64,000 nt of DNA from Trichoplusia ni. Taxonomy: Eukaryota; Arthropoda; Insecta; Lepidoptera; Noctuidae. Under the pieces are notes generated by a model. It searched no databases. It was not told where the DNA came from and worked only from the letters and a program-made list of their open reading frames with translations. Positions 33,051 to 46,400 of this stretch are shown here, in pieces (position 1 is the first letter of the stretch; each line of letters starts with the position of its first letter). The position numbers were made by a program, and so were the translations under genes. The stretch covers positions 5,952,001-6,016,000 of the forward strand of contig NC_039493.1 in the NCBI RefSeq assembly GCF_003590095.1. Direction: 5' to 3'.

Positions 33051-34732
33051 ACGATCAGTACAATGACAGTTCTTTTTCCAGCCATTGGAAAACGATAACA
33101 CTTAGGAAACGTGTTTACGCAAGTGTTATAATAATTTCATTTAGGAAAGGTCGATACGTCATCGGTTCGTTTTAGGTGTGCGTGTGTGTGTTTGTAAATT
33201 CGCCACTGCTCGATAACGTACCACATAAAAGGCATAAGGGATTAAAAAAATCTATCTTTATGTTACTCATTGCTTTATCAAAGCAAAGTTTTCAGTTATT
33301 TTCAATATCGGACATATTTAAATACAAAATACTCATTATCGATAAATAAATTGGTTTATTAATTAAGTAAATGAGTCGAAGTACTGTATGTATACTTAAC
33401 AGGCCACTTCCGTGTCTGTTAATACCAAATCGACGAATAAAGCCATTGAACTTGAGATTAGTGAATGTAATTTAATAAATAATGGGCAAGAAAATCAGCC
33501 AGTGAATTTGATAAATTTTATTCAGTGAAAGGAAAATAATCTACATAGACAAGTAAACATACGATTAAGTTTTTTATCTGTAGGTCTTAAGATACGGATA
33601 ACAGGCAAATAAATATTTAATTGATAAAATTTTGTCGGATTGTTCATCTTGGGAATTTCCTTTCTCACTAAGTCACAACAATTCATAAACAACATAGCAA
33701 CTCTTTTGAAAGTACTCAACGACTGCGTCGTTATTTCTCTAAATCAATTTAAAGTCCTTCGTTATTTTTAACCCTTAATGAATCCTATTTTGTCCTTATC
33801 TGACCCCAGGTTCTAGTAAAAGAATGAAGATCGATATCCGTCCACGTTCCTACAGTTCAATGGATTTAGATTCCTTCGCGGTTGTTTATACCTTCGTTTC
33901 TATGTAACTAAGTACGTTATGTATTTTTTATAATGGTTATAAATAAATAAATTTTCATTATAAGATAGCTGAATATGACGAATCGATGACAATAGTATAT
34001 TGACTATAAGCAAGGCAGCCGTAGCTACATAGATAGCGGATGTACCGCGCACTCGCCCTTGTACGAAACGTTCGTGACATTGCATCGTACTAGAATCCGT
34101 CATCACACCACTATTAATAGCCAACAGTTTACCTATGTACGTTTAATTCTCACATAAATGTGAAAATGGTGGCGAGTTCATAGTTCATAGCTAAGAGCCA
34201 CATTACAATGTACTCACGATAAGCCTGTTTTGCTTTCCCATATCAATAAAATAGGTTAAACTTGATAGAGTTATTGTGGCGATAGATGAAAATAATTTAT
34301 CTATTAGGAATGTTTTCTATAGCACTTAAGATTTCTGCCGTCAATATTACGAAGCGATTCATTTGAATAATTTAGACGTGATAACTACAGTTCAAACTGT
34401 TGTCTAGCTCTAACAATGGAACTCTTCCTATGATACATCACGGCTTCACATTCGAAAAACGAATTGTGAAATAAACAAGATGTCCGCCACGAATGGTTTC
34501 CGTTCACTTTACTCAAATGTTTTAAGTAATTTGGATCATTTATGGCGTGACTAATAAAACGGGCACGTTGTCATCGAACTGTCGTCGGCTGCAGGGCTTC
34601 CATACAACCAATTAGTAATGTGTTTACACGTGCGCGTCAAATGATCTACGTGTCTCACATAATATGTCATCAGCTATGCGTTATAAGAATTTAATAAAAT
34701 AAATTGATACTCAACTATGCTGATTATTAGAG

Positions 34733-34966
34733 GCCCTGTTCAATGAAATTTAATGATATTTCCGAAAATTTGAATATATCTACAGCATACAAACATAACA
34801 ACTCAAATAAAATTATTTATGGAATACTGAATTTTTCTAACACAATAATTGGAAATTCAGTACAGGGCGTAACACTCAAAGTAAATACAAAAAAAAAAAA
34901 CGAAACGGCTTAGAAAACCATTCATCGGCCATTATAAATAGCAGAATTTGGGGCCCTGTATGAAAC
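34733..34966 (-). repeat. interspersed repeat, copy C, with both ends visible
   Basis: The left end is AGGCCCTGTTCAATGAA; the right end is the reverse complement of the A/B start (CATCGGCCATTATAAATAGC, then AGAATTTGGGGCCCT). Inside lies TTGGAAATTCAGTACAGGG in the same direction as in B, so A/B show the left terminus and C the right terminus of an element with inverted ends. About 230 bp, with no coding capacity: a MITE-like non-autonomous DNA element is most likely. No target-site duplication was established. Confidence 0.6.
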
Positions 34967-36572
34967 CACTAATGTGAAACTACAAGGCTATTCGAATATC
35001 AATCTAATACATATAATCTGACCAAGAAACCTTGACACAACCAATACACGATACGCTGTCTACGATGGACATACTTAAAGAAAACAGGTTCTATCAAAGA
35101 ATTTGTCACAGTTACGTAGAGCTCAAAGACAGAGAGAAGATTTTGAAATCCGTAACGTGAATTTAATTGTTTTTTTTTCCTTAATTTCATTCTTTAATTG
35201 ATTTGTAAGTATTAGGCTACTTACTATTGACGTTCGTTTATTAGGAAAAGTTAATTTGAATATTACTCAATAAAAACGTCGTTGGTAATGAAAATATTGT
35301 GGCTTTTTCCATTAGGCACCGCAACTGAATAAGTGCTAAGTACATAAAAATTCTATTACTACATAAGAAACTATTTTAGCTCGCACGATTTTGTAAACGG
35401 TCATACACTTTTAGAAGTCATTGTCCAAGGACTTTTGTAGAAACCATTACCAACTAGGCAACACCTTAAAATATAGAATCGATAAAAAACCTAATTCTGA
35501 AAAACACCGGCTTGTATAAACTAGAACAGGTAATTGTTCGTCTTTGGAGATGTTAAATATTGACAATTACGTCATACACATGTGAAGATTACCTTATACA
35601 ATTTTAATTTTACATCAGTGTGAAAGGTAAACATTGGACTTGGCTATTGTAACACTTTTATTCTATCAAGCAAACTTGAGAATCATACGGGGCTTCATCG
35701 CTGGAGCACTTTGATATGACTATAGAAGGAAGATCTACTTCTTTACTATGTTGATTTATTGCAAATTCAATACAGTTATGTAGCTTTTCCAGTTAAACGG
35801 ATTTTAAGATAGTACGAGTCCAAGTAAAATCACAAATAGATTGACTTCAGTATTTATTTGATAATGACGATGTATTCACCTAAATATAACTCGAAAGATC
35901 TCGTATGTACAAAAAATACAGCATAATTAACGTCTAATAAGTTACTAAAAATACGGAAATAAAAAATGACAGCCATAAAACAATCACAAAATTAGTACAT
36001 TTCTGATATCTTATGTTCTGGACTGTTTATTGTCTTTAGAATCAAAGATATGTCTACATTTATAATGGATTATGTTGCAACGGGGACGTTTACCGCACAG
36101 GCAGCTATACCAACATCAGGTCACACGTACCCCGATATAGAAATCACATATGATACTAGAATTACAATAAACTCCAGCCTTATATTACAATGGACCTAAC
36201 CACGATACACAGCTTGTATTACGTGTGAGTTTATTATATATATATGAAAAACGGTTATCATGATAATGGTGATCATATGCAGCAATAAACAGTGCGAGTT
36301 CAAGAGTCGGCAACAAACACGTGACGAACCAATACGTGACCACTAAAATTAAGATCCGAACATAAGATTTCAGCCGACGACCACTATAGCTAGTTCATAT
36401 ATAAAAATATTGCATTGGTTATTTACATCGATATAAAACTCTAATCCTCCGATACTTATCGCAAATAACGATATCCATCCATTACTTCCACGATTTCGAT
36501 TATCTCAAGATATGAGCGAAACGCGAGGAAACACAATTAGTTGATACATTAAAGAAATTGGCTAAAAAATAT

Positions 36573-38807
36573 TTATATATTGATTGGATCGGGACTGTAG
36601 GAATGAGTCGTTACTGGCGACGAAGCTCCGTAATCCGGGGTCGTAGGAGTCGTGCTATGAGGGGAATCGATGGGCTTAGTCAGCGCGGGGGCCACGTATT
36701 CCGGGAACCTAATACTGGACTCCTCCTGTAGAGGAGCCGGGGGCGTGCAGCTTGGGAACGGACTCAGCAATAAGAACGTTCCGAACGCTACAATGGATGC
36801 CATTATCAGAATGATAGTTCTGGCTTCGAAGCCTGCCCTCAGACCAGCCCACGCGGCCATGTTAACGAGCAGCAGTAGCACAGACACTCGGATAAGCCGC
36901 ACGGCCGTCGCGTGGATCCTCCCACCTCCGACGCCACTCATATCGCACGGACCGTATGCGAAATACAGATTATGTTTGTCGCCCACATGTTTTAACATCA
37001 TGTACAGTAAGCCGAAAGGTGAGATCAAAGGACATGCGAGACTGTACACCATTGTGATTGAGAAAATCGCTATGCTCCAAGCGTAATGGACTCCGAAGGG
37101 AAATTCATAGAGGATGGCCCTCTTTACGTAGCTCTTTTCAGCCTTTGATTTAGATTGTAACAAATACCATACATAAAGAAACAATTCTGGGAAGCGAATC
37201 AACTCTAACGCTGTTCCAATTAAGCCCGAAGTTATGACGTAGTTAACAAAGAACGCGCCCTTATCAGGCAAGAATACGCAGTCCCAACGCATAGTGTCAT
37301 TTTCGTGATTAATCGTCCATGTGACAAAGGCTTCAGCACTAGCTAGACCCAATGAGGGAAGTATTAAGGTCATCAGCAATAGGAAAGAAACAGTTTTAGT
37401 CATAATGGAGTAGTTTTGCTGTGACTTGGTCCAGTGTGACAAGAATTTATCAGAGAAAGCAACAATAGCAGGCATGACAGCAGCCATGGTCCAAAGAAGT
37501 AGAGTGGGAAGAAACTCGAAAATTACAGTACTGACTTTACCAAGAGTTTCAGGTTTGGCCACCATTGTATTGAAAAGGTTAACAATAATGGCTGGAGTTG
37601 TCAAAAAGAATAGCACAATAAATAAGAAAAAGTTAACTACAATAGCCTTAAGGTACCATACACCTGGTTGGACACTCATATTTTCCCAAATAATGTCAGA
37701 AGGATTTGTAGCATGGGTCAAAACCCATCCACGATGCAGAGTAAAGTTGTTAATCACATGTTCAGCTAGCTGATAGGAAGGTAGAGTGAGAAAAGCAATG
37801 CCTAGGGGATCATTGAGTACCATAGCTCTGCATCTCTTAGCTTCATCCTTCAGGCGCTTTTCTTCATTAGTGTAGAACTCCAGAGCGTCCACTTCAGGTC
37901 CACACCATGTAGGTTTCACAGTGATACGCTTCCCAGTTTTCTTGAAGTATGAGTCAGTGTAGATAAGAGCTTCAGTCACCATCTCCTTCTTCTCCTGCAC
38001 TTCATTCAACATATTGATATTATATGCCAGCCGCAAATCCACAATTTGGATGTGAGGAAAGTTGTGAGCAAAGTAAGCTCTTATTGTAGCCTCATTTCTG
38101 TCTGCCTTTGAAATGTTTGTAATCATTATTGTGCCAGTCATAGATGTTGGCACTGGTTTACGCCCAGTGCATCTCCTCATTATTAAAACAGATATAGGTA
38201 AGAATGAGATGCTTATTAAGGTATGTACCCACAACCAACTTGATCTTCCATTAAGATTAGACAGAGTGGTCCGACTAAAAGTGCTGGAATCAACATTCAA
38301 ATTTTTTCCTTGGAAGTTTATAGGCAATATCAAACCAATAGATATTAGTGTGACAATGAACATTAATGTGATTGAATGTCTTTGGAAGGACAGGTAGTGT
38401 ACAGCGTCAGGGCCACATTTCGCTAGTACCTGCTCTCGAGTAAGGCGAAATACAGCAGGCAGCCATGTGAAAAATCCTTCGTCTATGTTTAGAGACTCAT
38501 CAGCGCTGCGTCTTCTGTTAACTAAGGCGTCACCATCTCCGCCTCGGTAAAACAAATTCGTCCACCGACTTTTAGTGCGCTGTACCAGTGCCATTCGCCC
38601 ATAATTCCAAGCTGTACGCCGCAGTACGGTGAACAAAACTATGAGGCACGACCATGACACCAAGTTAAGTATTAAAGTCTGCGGAATACCGTTATACGCG
38701 CCAGTTATTATCACATTCTGCGTAGTATTCAACAACATACATCCTTCATCATCATTAGAACTGTTCGAGACTGTTGAATATAACACTCTGTTTGTATAAC
38801 GACTCAT
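36573..38807 (-). CDS. Tmem63: CSC1-like / TMEM63 osmosensitive or mechanosensitive cation channel
   Basis: Plasma-membrane or endolysosomal channel of the OSCA/TMEM63 family, gated by membrane tension. The 744-residue frame has no intron. The N-terminus is extracellular with NTT glycosylation sites; the first span is about residues 45-63 (LILNLVSWSCLIVLFTVL), then two spans about 145-212 (HSITLMFIVTLISIGLILPI; WLWVHTLISISFLPISVLIM). A long cytosolic RRM-like loop (TGTIMITNISK and following, about 225-395) precedes the multi-span channel core (VVNFFLFIVLFFLTTPAIIV; FEFLPTLLLWTMAAVMPAIV; FGVHYAWSIAIFSITMVYSL; ACPLISPFGLLYMMLKH). The C-terminal tail (about the last 60 residues) is rich in Pro, Ser and Thr. 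The start is the only Met ahead of the conserved N-terminal segment. All other host genes here except MED27 contain introns. Confidence 0.93.
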   Translation of the reverse strand: MSRYTNRVLYSTVSNSSNDDEGCMLLNTTQNVIITGAYNGIPQTLILNLVSWSCLIVLFTVLRRTAWNYGRMALVQRTKSRWTNLFYRGGDGDALVNRRRSADESLNIDEGFFTWLPAVFRLTREQVLAKCGPDAVHYLSFQRHSITLMFIVTLISIGLILPINFQGKNLNVDSSTFSRTTLSNLNGRSSWLWVHTLISISFLPISVLIMRRCTGRKPVPTSMTGTIMITNISKADRNEATIRAYFAHNFPHIQIVDLRLAYNINMLNEVQEKKEMVTEALIYTDSYFKKTGKRITVKPTWCGPEVDALEFYTNEEKRLKDEAKRCRAMVLNDPLGIAFLTLPSYQLAEHVINNFTLHRGWVLTHATNPSDIIWENMSVQPGVWYLKAIVVNFFLFIVLFFLTTPAIIVNLFNTMVAKPETLGKVSTVIFEFLPTLLLWTMAAVMPAIVAFSDKFLSHWTKSQQNYSIMTKTVSFLLLMTLILPSLGLASAEAFVTWTINHENDTMRWDCVFLPDKGAFFVNYVITSGLIGTALELIRFPELFLYVWYLLQSKSKAEKSYVKRAILYEFPFGVHYAWSIAIFSITMVYSLACPLISPFGLLYMMLKHVGDKHNLYFAYGPCDMSGVGGGRIHATAVRLIRVSVLLLLVNMAAWAGLRAGFEARTIILIMASIVAFGTFLLLSPFPSCTPPAPLQEESSIRFPEYVAPALTKPIDSPHSTTPTTPDYGASSPVTTHSYSPDPINI

Positions 38808-40476
38808 TTTTGATGTCGCAACACGGTCAGTCAGGCGAATAGGCGATAAAAGAGAAAGTATTTACATAATGAGCATCACATAAATCCACAAAACACACTG
38901 GCACTTCACAACAAGTTCATTTGTGTACAATTATGTTCTCAATTTTGATACCATCTGGAAATTCTATTGTTGTCAGATAAATTGGATCAAACGATAACAA
39001 AATGTATGACGTTTCTTCGGAACTCTGCCGAAACACTGCTGTTTTGCTGATCGCTGGTTGGTCAAGTCAGAGTCACTAAAAAGCGATACAGATGAAAATA
39101 ATTTCTGGACTGCTTCAAGACTTCCGAATATATTTTTTCTCTTTCACACATTACTAGAAATATCAGTTACTAAAGGAGACAGAGTTATAGGCGTAAAAGT
39201 TTACATGTGTAGCATTCAGTAAAACGTTCCATTTCGACCAACCAAAAGAGAGATAACTATCTAAATGGCATACACGGAGTAGCCAACGGAATAAACATTT
39301 AAAATGTCACGATTTAGAGATGTGACAGTTTCGACAAACCATCGCTGCATCGGTTTGATTTTTAACATTTTTGTGAAGAGTTCAAAAACTATTTTACGCA
39401 AGTACTTTTCAACTTGCGACCTGGCCGAAGCGTTAGACCATGATAAAGGCCCCATTTATTATTATATTATTATATTATATATATATTTAGATCATTAATC
39501 AAGTTCGACACCCGAGTTGCGCGGCAACGTGCTTGGTATTTCTCGCATCATCTAAATGGGTCCTAAGGACTTCGGTTGGGTTCAACTCACATTCTACCAA
39601 AATCAGAAGCTATTAAAGAGCAAAAACCAAATTTCGTTTGGATTGAACAAATCTTCACAAATTTGTATTAAATAAACAATATTAAAGCCAGTCTACTCGT
39701 AATATGAATAAACCTTATAATATAAATCTGTATAGTCCTTCAGACAGATTTCCAAAAAATATTGAATAAGTATTCCGTGCTACTCTTCCTGGAATAAAGC
39801 GTACTACGAGTAAGTGACATCATACGAGATTTTAAGAGAGGGAGATTAAATCACTGCCAAGGTATAAGTTCCTTGATCACTGCACACCCTTCTCTTTTGT
39901 TTACAAGATAAAACAAAAAATATTTATCAATATTTTTTGGAAATCTGTCTGGCAGACTAATCAGATTTTTTAATTACATATCCTATTGCTTTTCCATATT
40001 CTTTTATCATTATAATTTATAATTTCTATAAAAACATTTTTATTTTTTCTTTTACTCTCGTGTCCCATCTCTAGAACCGTCAGAAATGAAATAAATTCAA
40101 TAAATCTTAGATACGTTTCGTTTTATGGTTATAAGACTTAACGTAGACTCAATTGAAGTGTTTGTAATCGTATTTTCAAAAAATCTCGAAAAATAAATAT
40201 TACTGCTCAAAGTTGATCTATTTTCTAAATCTGTTAAAACTCTAAAATTATAATCTATTTTCTGTTGTTACAGTTTAAAGAATTTAAAAGATCAGTTTAG
40301 AAAGAGACAACAATAAACAATGTATTTGAATAGATGAGATAGAGACACCGTACTTGAAATGTGAGATTAAAAGAATGAATTTCTGAAATTCGTAACAAGT
40401 TCGACCGTTCGATTAACTTGTTTTGTGATAATTATTTTAATTTAATGAATTCAAACTATTATATCAATAAAAAATT
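38808..40476. promoter_or_regulatory. divergent intergenic region between Tmem63 (-) and Sfmbt (+)
   Basis: It holds both promoters and 5' UTRs, whose limits I cannot set. It contains a foldback element (39735-39957) and a TTATTATATA microsatellite near 39457-39488. A TAA at 40468-40470 is in frame with the Sfmbt ATG. Confidence 0.5.
39735..39957. mobile_element. foldback MITE with long terminal inverted repeats and TA flanks
   Basis: The arms 39741-39765 and 39927-39951 are perfect 25-base inverted repeats (CAGACAGATTTCC at the start of the left arm). The similarity extends imperfectly outwards to GTCCTTCAGACAG and CTGTCTGGCAGAC, and both ends are flanked by TA. About 223 bp, no coding capacity. 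The TA flanks suggest a Tc1/mariner-type parent transposase (inference). Confidence 0.75.
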
Positions 40477-43400
40477 ATGGCAGACTTCGATTGGAATAAT
40501 TATTTAGAAGTGAATAAAACAATTGCTGTTCCTGAAGAATTATTTTCTCATGTAAGTTTCAATATTATTTCTTGCATGTTGTATAATATATTTTTTATGA
40601 TAGATCTTTTATGGATGTACTTAATTATTTGAGGTATATGAAGAATAATACTAAACAATGTCATTGTTTTTCAATAATAAATATTTAAGGAAAAAATCAA
40701 TTGAGAATGGAGTAAGATGAATGTGCAAGGGAAATAATAATAGTTTATTTATAAACTGTATGTGTGCTTTTTTGTATTGTTTAATATTCTTTTAGTGCTC
40801 GTGACTGAATAAATAAAAGCAAAATATTAAATCAGTCTTTGTTTATGATGTATTATTTAGAAATATAAAAAATCTGTGTAACCATATGGCCATGAACTTG
40901 TGCTGTTAAATCAAAATGACTTGACTCAAAAACATTATCTACAGTTATAACTATTTTATTATCATTACTTAATTCTAAACTATTGATGTTCTTAATTTAT
41001 TTTATTTTTGGAATGAATTGAAATGTTCAAGGAAAAGTAATAAATTAACAGATTTCTATATTTAGCTGGCCATGTAGGCAATGGAAATTATTTGTTGTAT
41101 TTTGTATCACATTCAGCCCAATATTTTTCAGCAACAGAAATAACATATTAATGTTCATTGTTATAAGAACAAAGCTTATGATCATTTTTTATTTATAAGA
41201 TTCTTTAGTAATTTTGATATTGGTCAAATTAATAAATTTTAAGTCTATAATCAGATGGGGAACCTTCTTGTGGCCCAAGCTATTAAATATATTTGTTTTC
41301 ACATTAATATTTGTATGTATAGAATTTATTAAATCAGCACATGTAGTTTAACCTTATACAACTCCAGTATTATGCCCCATAATACTCATTTGTTCATAAG
41401 GGCAAAAACTGAGACAGATATCACCTTATTTTCAATAAAAGACAAATATACTCCTTTGGTCTTTAATCAACCAACACTGGCCTACTGGTAACCAAATGCT
41501 TCTTCATTTCGAAGATTAATTGGTAAAAATAAAACTGATGTTAATTTGGTCTCAACATCATATTTGAAGTTTACTTTATGGCTAAAGTTATCAATTATAC
41601 TATTATATTTATGTAAGGAAAATATAAACATTGCATTTTATTGTTTACATGATACCCCATTTTATGATGTGCGTACTATTTAATATATTCACTTAATTTA
41701 AAGCAATTAAATCCTGATTGTAAATAAGTATAAAGTAGTTGCTATACAGGCAAAATAAATAAACTGCTTGGTCTTCATAAATGTTTTAATAAATATAAAT
41801 AGATGCTTAAAATTATAAAATGTAGATTATATTGGAAGAGTTACAGTAAAAAGCCAATTAATTGCATCTGATCAGTATAGGAATGCCAAGTAAAATATTT
41901 TTTTTTTAGTCCTATGCACACTTTTTCAAAGGACTTGAAAAAACATGTTATATGCAGCCATAGAAAACTTTATATGTAGTAGTGATAGGCAAAAGCAAAT
42001 TACTTATTTTCAATTCACACAACATTTCAATATTTTTTAAATAAAATTCAGTCCAAAGATAATTTATACATGTATTTAATCTTTATGTACATGTATTTAT
42101 ACATGTATTAAAACTAGTGCTTAGGCTTATTGCAGAGTTTGACTAATAAATCTTTAAATTTAACCCAATTTTCTTATAGATTTGTTACGCTCTAATCATG
42201 TTGCATAGGTAGTTTGAGGTGTAATGGGAATTGTTTATAGAATAATTTAAATTATATATAATATGTGTGTGAATGCAAATCTGTTACCCGCACTGAATAT
42301 GATGATCCATAACTGAACAGATTTTATTGGTATACAAAACGTTAAACTTATTCAGAACATATTCTATGTTAATCTGGTAGCAAAACTCATGTTATTTATA
42401 GTAAAGAGTTCCTGAGTAATTTATGGTAGAGTTGCATAAAATATGAAATGTAAATAATCTGAAATCATCACAGGTTGAGACCAGTCTCTACAATGGCATC
42501 AAACAGGGCATGCTGCTTGAGGTGTGCCACAAGAACAACCCAGATATCTACTGGATAGCAGAGATCACAATGGTCTGTGGGCACCTCCTTAGAATCAAGT
42601 TCATTGGCGCCGACAGTGACTTCTGGTGCGACATATCAACCACCAAAGTCCATCCGCTAGGCTGGTGCGGAAAGTACGACGAGCTTATTGAACCCCCCGA
42701 TGAAATCAATGAGAAGTATGGAGACACTATCATAGAAATCATGAAGAAAGCCTTATTAGACGGCCAGTCTGTGTCCATTGAGGCCTTGAATAATAAAGGA
42801 CTGTCCCCCATAGATAGGATCAAAGTTGGAATGAAGGTGGAAGTGCAGAATATTATCGACCCTTACAGATATTGGATCGCTACGGTAAGATTAAGCTACA
42901 TTTTCGTATTTGTAGAACAAATTTCTTTTTTTTAACAACTGAAAGTAAAAGTCCTTTATCGTGTAGCTGCATGCCGGAAACGAGACATGGTGTCATGTAG
43001 GTCAAATGCATTGCGACAAACGAGTTGCCGAAAGTTGCATGTGGTTACGCAGAAGCTTAGTAGCTTTTGTACTTTATTTATTTAAAGTACTTCAGTATTT
43101 GCATTTCTACGTGAATTGAGTCGAGAAAAAAGTACGTGGTCATAGATTTGTGCAATAGTAATTGTTCAATGTTTTTTCGCTTTATCTACCCCATCAGCGC
43201 CTACCTACGAGTGCAATGATTCGCAAACAATGGCAAACTTTTATGCGACGTAGGTACCAGAACTAAAACTTGATAAGTATGCAATTGCAAAACGTTGTGA
43301 CACAGTTAGACATCGCTTATCAGTCTCGTGTACTGAACAATATGCAAAGTTATTTGCGGCCCAAGTTATCGATCTAGCGCCGTGTAGTTTTTAAGTATTG

Positions 43401-46400
43401 TGGCCCTTCCGCAGCTTAGATAAGGATCTACTGAAAGATTGAAGATTTTTATTTTATTTAATATAGCACCGGCTATTTCTTCTCGGGAGATTTCTAGAAA
43501 ATAAAGGATTTCTTCCAGTTATGTATCTTAGCAAAACTAATAATGAAGCGAATCGAGTCTCGCTGAGCTGTAAACTACGTATAGCTTAGACGGAAAATAG
43601 GAGTTCCGAAACCCCAAAACTACAATTAGAGCCTGACAGATCTCTTAATTATTAAACAATTTTTTTATAAAAAAAAATTAAGTTTTTGTAATTGACGAAT
43701 AATTACAATATATTTTTTGCCTTGATATGCCGTAAACGTCCCTGCTTTTTCCATCTTTGAGTCCGTCGTTTAAAATACGTGCTTTTAAAAAGCTTTATAA
43801 AAAGTATATTTTTATAATTTTGTTTTGCTGTAGCTCTGAATACCCGACAAATAATTTAAAATTATTATTCAGTGGTTTTATAACAAAAACAATTATCCTG
43901 AATTTCATGACGTTAGTGAATCCGACTAGGACGCATAACGATAATAGCGCGTCATTAACATTACACCAGTTGCATTAACTGACGTAATTACCATTTCGGT
44001 TTTTCTTCATGAGCTACAGCTTTTCACGACATAACATAACAGGCAAATAACGTAGACCATGTATCATTATCATCAGCGTGCTCAATACTGGCAGCAAAAA
44101 GTGTAAGGAAATAAATGGGGCTTCCTCTTAGTTATCAAACTTTTGTCTATCCTCATCCAGACTTTTCCAACAACCTCCATATCTTCAATCCAAGTTGCTC
44201 ACTGTCTCTGGTCATCCCTGACTCCTACGACCTATTCTTAGTCACGGCTCGACAGCAGACTGCATTGATTTAAAATAATAGACGACGACGCCGCGACGTC
44301 AGTTCCTTTCGCTTCCAATTTCGCCGTTCAATTTTGTTGAACGTTAGTGTTTAATTGATCTGTCCTGTCCTACTACATAAAGGAAAACATGCCAGACGCT
44401 TGGCAATGGCATGTCCATGAAAGGTTTTTATTCTGATCCTGTTCATAAAATATTATTACATTTTGTAGGTGTGTGAGAACGTTGGCGGGCGTCTCCTAGT
44501 CCGATACGACGGCGCCGACGAAGACCTGACCCAGTTCTGGATCTTCTTCTCCAACCCTCGACTGAGCAGCTTCGGCTATGTTACCAATAAGGTGAGACCA
44601 TCTGTGATTTTTTTAATGCTTTTATATTCCAGGGCGTCACTACCTCTATAAATATAATAATATTGCAGTTCAGGAAGTCTGACGACGCACTACATGGTGT
44701 AGAAGACCTCAAACGTCATTATCCCACAGCTTAATGTTATTGGTAGATGTCGTGGTAGTTAATGATTTGATAAAAACAATATTAGCACCTTCGGCATATA
44801 AACAGAAATTTCAAAGTAAATCAACCTTGAATAATGATGTAACAAATCATTATTTTTGATCAGAGTTTAGATAACATTTTCTCTCACATTTATCGGCTGA
44901 TCCTTGTTGCCACACGCGTCCGTATCGCGTGCTATGTTTACATCAGTTGGGCAATCCTTGGTATTTATTTTATCTGTCAGAAGAAAGTAGCGATAAGATT
45001 TAAGATAAACGTGGAGGCGCGACGCGTCTTTGTGGCGATGAGATACAATGTACCTACCTAACAGAAACGTATCAGTGCCATAATTTTACCAATTACGATT
45101 ATTAAAGACAAAAGAAAAAACCACAGAGCGTTCCAATGGATTGATTAAAAAATCGTTGCTTGACATCGATTTTGCTTTATTCTAATTATAGCGACAACAG
45201 AAATACATATGTACATCTGTGAAAGTTCAACCGTCTAACTATAAAGGTTCATGAGATACACCTTGGTGATAGACAGACGGACAGAAAGCGGAGTTTTAGA
45301 ACCAGGGTTCCTTTTTTACCCTTGAGGAACGGAACCCTCTTTTCACTGACTTCTAAAACTAAACCTCTTAGAGGACTAATAACTTTATCTTAAACGTGTG
45401 ATTAATTACCGTTACCTAATTTTCCGCGCATCGTAATGCATTTCAATATTTATTTTCTTTGAAGTCCCATAATATGAAGAATGATTTATATTGGACCGAT
45501 GTATTTTATGTCCGATGCTTGTTACGTATTTACTCGATCAATAGTGAACAGAGTCGACGTCGCCCTCCCTAGCCTCCGTCTGACCTGGATTCAAAAGCTA
45601 TTTTAGGCTATTTAAAAATATATCATTCATAAAATGTTTTCTGATTGAAATCTTTTATAAATAGTTTCTTCTTTGTTGAAGTATACATTAATTATTAATG
45701 TTATCTACTGAAGGTCATGTCCTTGATGAATTGTCTTTTCTTTGTTCGACTTCTCATATGCTTTTTTTAAAGATATCTTAAAATTGCCTATACGTATATA
45801 CATTCCTATTTTAGAGTTGTGCTGAGGTAAAAATATTTATATACATTTGAAGCTTTTTTAAAAATACTTATTTTAAAATGTAAACGAAGCAAACTAAAAT
45901 TTAGGAGCTTTTTACCGACTTCGTTTTTGTTTTCTTGGGTGTTAAAAGGGTACTATAAGAAAGCTAATAAAAATATTCATTTAAAAATAATATGTATCTG
46001 TAATACAAGTTTGCTTTCGAAAATTTTAAGTTACCTACTATGTTTTCCTAACATGTTTTTTGTTGACACACGCATTTCTTTATTTATCTGGAATGCGATA
46101 AACGTTCTTAATATTAACAAAAGCAAAGATAATACTAAAAAGCTTTCTTATCAATTAACGTTTCGGCCTCACTTTTCCCATGGACGGCACACAAGGCCAA
46201 TCACAACAACTGTGCAAACATGCGTCTCGTCGTGATTTATCTACAATCAAACAATATGAATCCGTCGCATTGCCATCCTTGCAGCAAGTGATTGGAGTGA
46301 TCAATAACAAGGTTTTACGAAAATTAACCTTAAAGCTTGAGTCATAAAGACTATGTTACCGTCAAATTGTTGCCTCTATTAAACGATCGAGTGTACAAAC

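Larger units (their letters stand above)
27035..36572. other. 9.5 kb without a recognised gene
   Basis: No frame here has recognisable protein or splice support; all are short and AT-rich. I see three partial copies of one interspersed repeat (listed separately). The right end should hold the TMEM63 3' UTR. The TAGATGGCGCT motif near 27825 is a short sequence I know as frequent in lepidopteran DNA. The region could carry regulatory DNA or a non-coding RNA; the sequence alone gives no support for either. Confidence 0.5.
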
